Below, piece by piece: positions 54,859 through 64,000 of a stretch of 64,000 bases of DNA. Both the position numbers and the translations under genes were made by a program. The first letter of the stretch is position 1. Each line of letters opens with the position of its first letter. Location of the stretch: the NCBI GenBank assembly GCA_002221725.1, contig NJFT01000108.1:1-64000 (forward strand), in the 5' to 3' direction. The notes below the pieces were generated by a model. It saw nothing but the letters and a program-made list of their open reading frames with translations. It was not told the origin of the DNA and made no database searches. The stretch comes from Scedosporium boydii (Eukaryota > Ascomycota > Sordariomycetes > Microascales > Microascaceae).

Positions 54859-55701
54859 ATGTCCTCTCCACCCTGGGACTACATCGCCAAACTAGTATGC
54901 ATAGGAGACTCAGGATGCGGTAAATCCAGCCTCACCATCCGCCTCTGCGAAGGCCGATTCTCCCCCCACCACGACGTCACCATCGGCGTCGAATTCGGCT
55001 CCCGCATCGTGCCCGTCGGTCCTCCTCACACCCCACATCCACCCGCCTCCCTCCTCCCCCAAGCGCAACTGTCCTCCGAAGAGAAACCCTCAACGACAAA
55101 AGAAGAAGCCGACGGCACCTCCTCTCCACCCTCCACAGACAACACCACCGGCCTCCCCAAACCACCTCGTAAACCGCCACCCCCAGAAACCACCGGCCCC
55201 CAGAAACACATGAAACTCTCCCTCTGGGACACCGCCGGCCAAGAAACCTACAAATCCGTCACCCGCTCCTACTTCCGCGGCGCCTCCGGTGCCCTCCTCG
55301 TCTTCGACCTCTGCCGCAGGCAGACCTTCCTCCACGTCACCGACTGGCTCAACGACCTCCGCCAGATCGCCGAACCCGACATCGTCGTCGTCCTCGTCGG
55401 CAACAAGGCCGATTTGACGCTATCCAGCGCCGACGGCGAGAATAAGCGCGAGGTCACGCGCGAGGAGGCCGAGGAGTGGGCGAGGCGGAATGGTGTGTTG
55501 GAGTACGTCGAGACGAGTGCGAAGAGCGGGGAGAATGTTGAGAAGGCGTTTATGAGGGTCGCCGAGAGGATATATCAGAACATTCAAGCAGGGAAGTACG
55601 ATTTGAATGACAGGAGGTCGGGGGTTAAGGGGCCTGGCGCTGGTGGGAATCGGAGCGTGCCGCTGAAGAGGCCGCCTCAGAGCTCTTCGGGTTGCTGTTG
55701 A
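54859..55701 (+). CDS. Rab-family small GTPase with a long insert
   Basis: A single exon of 280 residues. P-loop GDSGCGKS at 16-23, switch I threonine in DVTIGVEFG (about 41), switch II WDTAGQE, NKAD for guanine binding, ETSAK near the end, and a C-terminal CC for geranylgeranyl groups. Between the switch I strand and WDTAGQE is an insert of about 65 residues rich in Pro, Thr and Ser, which a typical 200-210 residue Rab lacks. Text such as GVEFG, SVTRSYFRGASGALLVFD and HVTDWLNDLRQ places it near the Rab2/4/14 group (S. pombe Ypt4-like), acting in endosome/Golgi traffic. The insert stays in frame and has no good splice sites, so I read it as protein. Confidence 0.9.
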   Translation: MSSPPWDYIAKLVCIGDSGCGKSSLTIRLCEGRFSPHHDVTIGVEFGSRIVPVGPPHTPHPPASLLPQAQLSSEEKPSTTKEEADGTSSPPSTDNTTGLPKPPRKPPPPETTGPQKHMKLSLWDTAGQETYKSVTRSYFRGASGALLVFDLCRRQTFLHVTDWLNDLRQIAEPDIVVVLVGNKADLTLSSADGENKREVTREEAEEWARRNGVLEYVETSAKSGENVEKAFMRVAERIYQNIQAGKYDLNDRRSGVKGPGAGGNRSVPLKRPPQSSSGCC

Positions 55702-56671
55702 GGGAAAGGAGGATGAGGGGGGATGGAACGATGCCCGGCGGTTGGCGATACATGATCGCCCTTTGATTTCGTCTTTCTTGTCTATGTACGAACTGCAATG
55801 ATGCATATACTACCTCGCTATATTGACTATAATCGTTAATGACTTCAGCGCCAGTTTTCGAACAGCCGGAAGAGCGGAAAGGGCTTCAAGCTCCCCATCG
55901 GTATGTGTGTGTGTGTGCGCGAATACCCCCAACGCCCTCTGTGTGGCCGGTATTCTTATCTGGTTTGGTCTTCTACCCTGTTGGACAGTGACGGGGTTAT
56001 ATGTAGATACTTGGACGGTAATAGTAGAAGTATTAATCCCATATGGAATATTCCTCGCTTGCATGCATGCTAGAAGAAGTTTAACAATCGTAGCAAATGG
56101 CATTTATCTTGCATGATGACTCGGGGTTCTTCCCAAAATGCTCCTGACAGCGTCTCGTCTTTTTATCATCCACCTGCACCTTTTCCATCTCTTTTCTTTC
56201 CTTTTTCTTTTCCTTGAACGACTTACTACATGCAATGACACGGAACTAAAGAGAGAAAGTTTACACGAAGAATAAAGAAATATTTTAAAACACAAGAAAA
56301 AAAGAGCCCGCGGAAGCATCCTTGCCCTTTCCTGGTCCACGCCTGTATTCCTAAACGTACAAATATGAGGGGGGAGATGGTGAGAGTCGGAGAGTCAAGC
56401 AGTCAAGGAGAGAAAGAGGGAGGATGGGGGGAGAGAAAAGGTGTAGATAGGTGGTAGGAACTAGAGGGATAAGAATAGAGCGTTCAAGTTCCAATCCAAC
56501 TTTCCCACAAGATCCGAGGGCATATGAAGAGTCTCCAACTCTCGTCAACTCATTTCATTAATAAGCTGTCCATTTGTGTCTAAATGCGCTCATCTTCCTG
56601 GTGTAGAACCAAAGGATGTCAAACTAGGATCTTATCCACTCCTCCTCCATGTTTGGCAAATAAAATTTTGT
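55702..56671. other. shared 3' region of two convergent genes
   Basis: This holds the 3' UTRs of the Rab (+) and Pmt2 (-) genes. A GT run (GTATGTGTGTGTGTGTGCG) lies near 55,900 and an A/G-rich tract at 56,360-56,450. No gene is seen. Confidence 0.45.
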
Positions 56672-59310
56672 TTAATCAGAGATTCGCCAGTTGTTGAACC
56701 ACTTCATGTACTTGTAGTTCCGGTTAGGACCGGTCATACCCCAACAGATGGGGATAAAGTAGATGTAGAGTCCAATAGTTAGGGTGTAGAGGAAGCCGTA
56801 GATGGCGTATTGCAACGTCTTGTTCTTGTTGCGGGTGAACCAGTCAACGAGGAAGCCGAATGTCAAGACGGCAAAGTACAGAGCCGGGTAGTAATGGTGG
56901 ACGTAGGTCACACGAGCCATTACGGCGGAGGGAAGATAATGGAGAACCCAGCCGATAATAGGGTAGATACCCGCGTAGTGGATATGGTCAATATCCTTCA
57001 GGCTCAGCTCCTTATACCCGCGCTGCCATCGGATCAAGTACCAGGCAACGACGAGTCCGAAGACGCCGAGACTGGCCGTCGAACCCCAGTAGACGAGGGG
57101 GTTGCCTAGAAGGAAGTACTTGACAACCTTGTCGTCCCAGCTGCACATCCTCAGACCAACGTTGAGGATGGGCCACTGCCACCACTTCGACGCAAGATCG
57201 TCTTGCTTATCAGGGTCGGGAACAAGAGCATTGTTGGAAGTCATCATGGCAACGTTGAGGTGAATGAAGTCGTGGAAGAATGGTGACTTGTACACACCAG
57301 GATCACTGGGTGGAACTAAAGAGATCATAAAAGTCAGCAGGCAGGTTATGCAGGTAGGGGCAGCTCTGCAAATGATACAAAGGTGATACAAAGGCTGCCT
57401 GTGGTTTCCTTTTGATACTTACGCTTATCGTTCCAGTGAGCCTCAACATTCCAGTGAGTGTAGGAATCGCGGGGGTTGTTTTCCTTGGTGCAGGTGACTT
57501 CAATCTGCTTAAAACCCCACTGTGGCAGGTTGGTATTGCCAGCACGGAGATAACAGCCAAGGACAGCATGCCTCAGGCGGAAGGCGGTGGTCAGAGTTCG
57601 GATTCGGCTACGGTCACTGGAAGCTACATCGCGAACGACCTCGATCTTCCAGTGGTCCTTAGCATCACCGACGGTAACGTTGCCGTAGCAGGAGACTTCT
57701 CGGTCGGCCTTCGTGACGGGCGCGGCGACCTCGTGCGAATGAAGGTTGCGTCCAGTCTGAGTGTGGAGAAGACGAATGACATCCCCATCACCAATGAATC
57801 GGAGGTCGGCCTCGGCGTCATAGGGCACATCGTTGCGGTTGGGGTAGAAGAACCAGTCGTTGTTCGAGTCTTTGTGGTGGTAACAGGTAACCTGCTGCTG
57901 ACCAGAGCCATCGGGATAGGTCTGGATATGGGAGTGGAGAAGACCGCCACCATAGCCCATGTTCTTGATCGTGGCCCGCGAGCCATAGGCAATCTCGAGA
58001 GGACTGTTCTTTCCAACGTCGGTACCCTTAAGGTTGGCCTGGAAGAGAGAGCTCATCTGGGCGTCTCCGGGGCCGCTATGGTCGAGAATCGCAAAGTGGA
58101 GGTAGAACGAAACGAGGTAGACGATCAAAGGCACAATAATCAGGCCGACGACACGCGCAATAAGGTGGGCTCCGAGGGTAGTCTGCAAAAACATAACGCA
58201 TCAGATCTGTCCAACCCGAAAAAAAAGAGACCATATCCGAGCCAGCAAGAGAGCGAGGGATACTCACGATGGGCATTCGGGTGTCCCCAAACTTGTTCCA
58301 AAGATCCTCGGCGGTGTATAGACCGACAAGCGCGGTGACGAAGAGGCCAACGAGCTTGACGCTGCACACACAGCCGATGCTGAAGCCAGTCATGAAAAGC
58401 CAAAAGAACCACTCTAGCGAGAAGCTGTTGTGGCGCTGATTATGGAACTTGGCCCAGCAAAGGACAGTGGCAAAGGTACCGCAGAGAAGCATCGAGTCGA
58501 GAAGGATGAACCGGCTGATGGTTGTGTACGAGTTCTCACAAAGAACCATCAGGGTGATCAACCAGACAGTGGCGCGCTTGAAATGAAGCTCTCGCGCGGT
58601 ATAGTAGGCCATCGGGATGCAGACGATTCCAAAAAGAGCATTGAAGGCGCGCATGAAGGCATAGTTGACATCTTCGGGGTATTTCTCCCCGGACTTGAAC
58701 TCGAACGAACCGTTGTAACCGGCGAGGACGCCAGAGAGGCCGACCAGCATTTTACCGAGGGGAGGGTGGACATCGCTAGAGAGGAAAACGCGAAGTTAGT
58801 TACACAACCCCCTCCTTTCGTGTTTAGTAGTGCACGCAAAGTATTGGGGTGCAGGGTGGTCGCTTCAACATACAAATAGTATTCGTGCTTGATGTAGTGG
58901 CTTCCGAATTTGCCGAAGCTGCAGGATGACGACGCTCGTTAGCAAGTATCGCAGAGGAGGTTCCAAGACTGAATTCGACGTACTGGGCCTCATCCCAAGT
59001 AACGATGTTGCTAATGCCAATCTTCCAAAGGCGAGTAAAAGCTGCAACAATGGTAAATAGGATGGGGGCGATGACGACCTCCCACTCGTCGAGGATCTGC
59101 AAGAAGGACGGTTGCTGTATACCAAGGGTCGGTCAGGATATGGGATTTGACAGAGAGCTCTTCTGGAGGGTCGCGAACCTTTTTGGCAAGCTTCTTGGTA
59201 TCTTCGGGCTGAGGAGCAGCACCAGGGACCTGAGGCCCAGGTACAGCTCTCCTCCTCAAGCCATCTCCAAGGTCAGCGCCGGAGGCGGCGACGGCCTTGT
59301 CCACAGACAT
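56672..59310 (-). CDS. pmt2: protein O-mannosyltransferase, Pmt2 class
   Basis: Six exons: 59,310-59,179; 59,114-58,984; 58,918-58,874; 58,775-58,268; 58,182-57,423; 57,315-56,672. Introns are 64, 65, 98, 85 and 107 bp; the product is 739 residues. It transfers mannose from dolichol phosphate to Ser/Thr of proteins entering the ER. Visible marks are the first loop with the catalytic WDEAHFGKF and DVHPPLGKML, several membrane helices, a lumenal MIR region (SLFQANLKGTD, YGSRATIKNMG, HSHIQTYPDGSGQQQVTCYH) and a C-terminal membrane bundle starting HDFIHLNVAMMTSNNALVPD, text typical of the Pmt2 class (PmtA in A. nidulans). Exon 3 has only 45 bases. The first donor is GTTCGC, unusual, but the join gives QPSFLQILDEWE as expected. 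Convergent with the Rab gene. Confidence 0.93.
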
Positions 59311-61983
59311 GGTGGAAATGTAACGAGAATAAAAATTAATCAGTCGTGAGTACTCGCCCGAATTAAAGTGGTATTGGTTGGAAGAAGGACGATCTCGAGA
59401 GCTCCCAGCTGGGGATCGGCGAAGGAGTAGGCGAAGAAAGGATGCGGGACTGGAGCTTGGGGGAAATAAGGGACAGGACGAGCCGCAAGGAACTCAAAGA
59501 AATGTTAGGGAACAAAAGTAGAAGAGAAGGAAACGCGAGTATTACGCGGCGTCAACCAAATAAGGCATCAATAAGTTCTTTTTTCATCAATTAAGAAGAA
59601 TAAAGAAAGAAAAGCCGACGCCTGGAAAAGATGAAGTTGGTAGAATGACGAGAGGACGTAAGTGCCACCCCTTGAGTGGATATCGAAGGAGGAAAGGGGA
59701 TAAGGTCGAGGCTGCTTCCTTGCCTCTTTCAGGGTTTTGGCGATGGGGGATTTTTTGGCATGTTCTAAGAATAAATTGTGCTAGAACACTGAAGGCTTGA
59801 TCCAGCTCGTAAATGCGGGTACACGAGTGCTGTTCCAGTACATTGTTTAGCGCGTCTTTGTACTTTCCCCACGGAGAAAAATATGTGAATTGCGATGTAC
59901 TGGCAAGTACTGGCAAGTGGGAAATCAATTCAGATGTATTGGTACAGCTACTGCGCCTGGATCTTTCTTGGCTTCTCTTGTCCCTGTACATCCCAGCTAC
60001 CCACGCCAAGCTCCACGACGCAACCCCTGGAATCGCTGGAATCGGAACCTGAGAGGAGCAAATTGATTCGATTAATACGACCTGGGCTGATTTTCCTAGC
60101 GTTCCGGGGAGAGTTAATGCCACCTATGCCGTTTTGCCCGGTTCGATAGCTCCAGGCTGTGTTCCACCTCACCAGCCGCAATTGAAACACTCTTCTCTTT
60201 GGCGATTCGTTTCGAGTGCACGCGCTCAATTAGTTCAGCTTCCCATCCTTGCCAGCCCCCTGATCATCTCTGTTCCCGTCACCCAAATGGAATTGAGGAT
60301 TGACACCAGGGCCTCGGGCCCGGTTCGGAAGGGCATACATTGGATTCCCCGAGCTGTTAACTACGAAGTTAAACAGCTTGGATTAATACAGACTCTTAAC
60401 CCTAACTAACTATTGATGACAATAGTATCAATTCCGCCGAGAAGCTCACGTTCTCCATTACTCGCGACCTAGCACCAGGGTGAGACAAGCAGGAACATTT
60501 CCCCTTGCCGTCCATCGGGTCATCGTGATAGGGACCGACATCGCTGTGTCAGTTGGGTACAGCCCGGTGTCTCGTGTTAGACTAAAATCATGTTTAGTCT
60601 TACAAGCTCTCCCGCCTGTCTGTTGTCTGTGGCTGTCATCGGAGCTTGGCTGGGACACAGACCGCAGACCACATCAACTCTGCTTCGCACAAACCCGTGA
60701 AGGAACTGATGTGTGGTCTCCAGAAGCATCAATTGATGGATGCCTGGCCGCTAGGAGCAGATCATTGACTGGGGGGCGGACCCTGTTGAGCAGGAGATCC
60801 GCCCGAAGCCTTGCGTCTAGACCCATCAATTGGGAACAATCCAGGCTTACACAGGTACACTACGAAGTAGTCTCTGCACTCTCCGATCCAGGGCCTGATT
60901 CTCCACCGGTGCGCTTTCAGCATCAGCATCATCTAAGTGGTCTCTGATGTATGATATACGGCCCATGCATACATGCAAAGTACAAGATATATGCAGACTT
61001 GCGCCTTTCATAGTTTACATCCAAGACCCAAAGGCAACAGGAGCATGAAGTTTCCTCTGCTAAAACATGCAACAGTGGGACTTTTCTCATTTGGACGGAA
61101 TCTGTCTCGGTCTCAGCGCCTGGCAGTTGATGACGGGTTGATGGTGGAAAGACGTGGTAAACTATCAGTTCTCAAATCCATCAACCACGGTTAATTGCAT
61201 CAATTGATTGGGTACGTCCGCACATCAGGAGTGGTACCTCAAAGTTCAGATCACATCACATGCCAGAACGTAAGGTTCTTCAGCTACTTCGTAAGAGGCA
61301 AGAGCACATCGAGACCTCTCCGCCCCGGCGATTTTGCCGATTCTGGTCTAATTGTCAAGTGGTGCACTGGTGCGGTCACACCGGAAGCCGCTAACTCAGG
61401 CTCACGCGCGCTGTTGCTCACTTTCGCTCCATGCTCACGTTGCAAGTCGTCCATTCCATACTTTTCCATCAATCTTTCTTCGGGTCTCGTCTTATGTCAT
61501 CCTCCCCGGACCCTTCGTACCTTCCCTTGTCATTGCCATCGCCATCATCGTCCCCAAGCTTTCTCCGGTCTTCATCTTGGTCCAGGGCAGCCACCACTTT
61601 GGGCGTTGGATGATGCAATCAACCTCTGGACAACCCCGACCGACAGATTGAGCCACCAACGGATCATATCGTTGATCTTCATTCTGTTGTGATATCGTTC
61701 CTATTCCCGCCGTGTGCTACTCATCTCGAAACCTAAACTTCGCATACAAACACTCCTCGCCCCCTACCCTTCCCCCGCCCCCACTCTTTCTTCTCCTCTC
61801 GTGCTCACCCGCTTCATTGTTTCCCCGTTCTTCGGGTCTTCGTCTCTTCGATCTAAACTACACTTTCCTTTCTCTCACACACCCGATACATTTTGTATTC
61901 TCTCTGGCCCTTGCAAATGCTCCTCTTGCATGCCCATTTAACACCTGCACCGTCCAAGCACCAAACTCCCTGGAGCATACCCG
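59311..61983. other. divergent intergenic region, pmt2 (-) and RING gene (+)
   Basis: This 2.7-kb stretch holds no convincing gene; frames at 60,480-60,947 and 61,195-61,692 show no domain. CATCAATTGAT-type palindromic pieces occur near 60,730 and 61,199. Bases 61,740-61,880 are strongly C/T-rich, typical of the leader of an expressed fungal gene. Confidence 0.45.
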
Positions 61984-63946
61984 ATGTCCTCTCTAGTGTC
62001 TGAGTTCATCATTAATCCCGTTCTCCGACAAGCCCGGCGACTTTCCGAGATATCGCGAGCCACTCCGGAGCAGCCGGCGCGCGTAGACAACCATGCAACG
62101 ACGACACCGCCTCGCACAGGTGCGCCGACGCGAGTTATCGACAGTCACGCCATCGTAGACTCTCCTCCCACACCTCGCCCAGCAACTTCTTCGACACAAT
62201 CCACGAGCGTGGAGTCGCCGCAAACTGACGAGGCAGGGCCATGGGTGTATCCAGAGCCCCCGGTCACTCCCACTCGGGATCACACGCCCGGAACACCTAC
62301 GGCCACAATGCCTGTGGCGGTCTCCGAACCGCTTCCCGAGGACGATGGGATGGGCCGCCTTCGCCAACGACTAATTACAATCCAGTCTATGGACATTCCC
62401 TCCGTTGAGAAGGCGAGGCTCATGCACGATGCCTTAATGGAGGGATATCGAAATTCGCAGCGCCAGGGCAAAGACGGGGAGTCTGTGCCACCACCGCCTC
62501 CTATCCCTGCCGGAGAAGCCTGTGAGCAGTCTCTAGCTCTCAGTCCCCTCGATGCGCTGAAGTTCTGGCAACACCCGCTGGGAGAAGTCTCGCCATCCGA
62601 AAAATTTATGCTTACCGCCGATGACGTGAAGCCGACCTACGCAGTAGTCGAGGGTCAGGTATCCACGACCATACTGGGATGCCAGCACTACCGACGAAAC
62701 GTGAAGCCGCAATGCTCAACCTGCCACAAGTGGTACTCGTGCCGGTTCTGCCACGACGCGGCGGAAGACCATCCGCTCATTCGGAAGGACACCAAGAATA
62801 TGCTATGCATGCTGTGCGCCTGCCCCCAGCGCGCTTCAGACACCTGTATCAACTGCGGAGCGACGGCGGCGAGGTATTACTGCAACATTTGCAAATTCTG
62901 GGACGACCATCCGTTGAAGAACATCTACCACTGCAACGACTGCGGTATTTGTCGACGGGGCATAGGTCTGGGGAAGGATTTCTTCCACTGTAAGGTACGT
63001 TCCAGACATTTAGTTCCCGCACATTACTTAACTTTCATGCTCCATATTCTCCTCACCAAGCTAACTCATACTTGCTGATACCCAGACGTGTTGCGCCTGT
63101 ATATCAATTGCCACCTTGGGGTCACATAAGTGCATAGAGCGGTCAACAGATTGCAACTGCCCTATTTGCGGCGAGTACATGTTTACCTCGCCGAAACCTC
63201 TCATTTTCATGCCCTGTGGCCACAGCATCCACAAGAAATGCTACCAGGAGTATGGGAAGACGTCCTACAAATGTCCCATTTGCAACAAGGCCTTCCGAAA
63301 TATGGAGTCCCAGTTCCGCAACCTCGATGCTGCCATCCAAAGCCAGCCGATGCCGCCGGAATTTCAAGATACGAAAGCAACTGTGCTGTGCAACGACTGC
63401 TGCGCGAAGAGCACGACCAAGTATCACTGGCTCGGTCTAAAATGCATGATTTGCCACTCTTACAACACGGTTGAGCTGCAGATCCTGGGTGGAAATTCCC
63501 ACCACCCCGCTCCAAATGCGCCTGATCCACAGGCAAGGCAAGACGTTGCAACCCCGGCGCAGTCGCAGACACTGCTAGCGGCAGGTCAAGAAGGCAATGG
63601 CGAGTCATCTACGGAGCAAGCCACCGGGGCGATGGCAGTTAGGAGGCGATACTCGTCGCACGGCCAAGAAATTAGGTATGCGATTGATCCGAGGCTCGCG
63701 CGGTCCTTATCGCCAGGCCATGGGATGGAAATTCCGATTGCAGCGGCCAGCGGCACGGCGGAAGACGACTTGGGTGAAGACATGCTCGGGTTCTGGTCAA
63801 GAGATGGAGGAAATGGCGTCGCCTATAGTGACGACGACGACCCCGGCTCCTATTATGATGATAGTGATTCCCTTCCAGATCTCAACGAAGAGGAAGAGGA
63901 CGACGAAGATTCTGATGATGACATACTTCTTATTGGGCATAGGTAA
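61984..63946 (+). CDS. CHY/CTCHY/RING-finger E3 ubiquitin ligase (Pirh2/RCHY1-like)
   Basis: Exon 1, 61,984-62,994, a 91-bp intron and exon 2, 63,086-63,946, give 623 residues. A disordered Pro/Thr-rich N-terminus (about 1-225) precedes the CHY zinc finger (CQHYRRNVKPQC, CHKWYSCRFCHD, about 232-300) and the CTCHY part (YYCNICKFWDDHPLKN, YHCNDCGICRRG, HCK/TCCACIS across the splice). A RING-H2 finger follows (CPICGEYM, MPCGHSIHKKCY, CPICNKAF, about 360-400), then a zinc ribbon (CNDCCAKSTTKYHWLGLKCMIC) and a very acidic tail. The order is that of RCHY1-type ligases, which pass ubiquitin from an E2 to substrates. The long N-terminus and acidic tail are fungal additions. The stop lies 54 bases before the window end. 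Confidence 0.93.
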
Positions 63947-64000
63947 TCTCTGGCTTTCATTGTCTTCTTTTTCCGACTAGAAGCGGACATTGCTGGACTC

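Noticed and set aside
57412..58338. 308-codon plus-strand frame
   Set aside because: It lies fully antisense to Pmt2 exons, whose protein text is strongly conserved. The frame is a by-product of codon bias.
1..64000. tRNA or rRNA genes
   Set aside because: I looked for T-arm text of the GGTTCRA type with a matching acceptor and found no convincing cloverleaf. A covariance search would be needed to exclude them.

Overview
This is nuclear DNA of a filamentous ascomycete (Pezizomycotina), most likely Eurotiales. The evidence is short 50-120 bp GT-AG introns inside gene-sized frames, an AlcR orthologue of the Aspergillus type, a CFEM/Pth11-type receptor, a Pmt2-class mannosyltransferase, patatin-type NLRs and many solo LTRs. 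All calls come from reading the sequence and from family knowledge; no search was run.

The window has two compartments. Bases 1 to about 46,300 are an accessory, repeat-rich compartment. It holds one LTR retroelement family in at least ten copies or fragments (TGTCACG...GTAACA, both orientations, one copy with a perfect TGCAG target duplication), a second LTR type, AT-rich patches and a set of eroded genes: an MFS transporter, a secreted-protease-like fragment, a DUF7492-like fragment, a GH55-like fragment and a DUF3435-type protein. Embedded in it are apparently intact genes: an alcR orthologue (3.1-5.8 kb), a CFEM GPCR (10.3-11.9 kb), a patatin/NB-ARC/TPR NLR (28.7-31.9 kb) and a few small hypothetical genes. 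A second, frameshifted patatin/NB-ARC/TPR NLR lies divergently at 21.6-24.5 kb. Between the two NLRs are the DUF3435 relic, which an LTR cuts, and a small two-exon gene. NLRs, patatins and DUF3435 proteins are typical cargo or relatives of Starship giant transposons, so a decayed Starship or Starship-like island is the most interesting hypothesis here.

Bases 46,300 to 64,000 are ordinary core genome with intact housekeeping genes: EMC7 (+), a WW-domain Gly/Pro-rich protein (-), a choline-transporter-like protein (-), a Rab GTPase (+), protein O-mannosyltransferase Pmt2 (-) and a CHY/CTCHY/RING ubiquitin ligase (+). Several act in the secretory pathway: EMC7 in ER membrane-protein insertion, Pmt2 in ER O-mannosylation and the Rab in vesicle traffic.

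Five accessory genes show an apparent small frameshift, while none of the six core genes does. That supports real decay in the accessory compartment, although three of the five sit in or near short base runs and assembly error remains possible.
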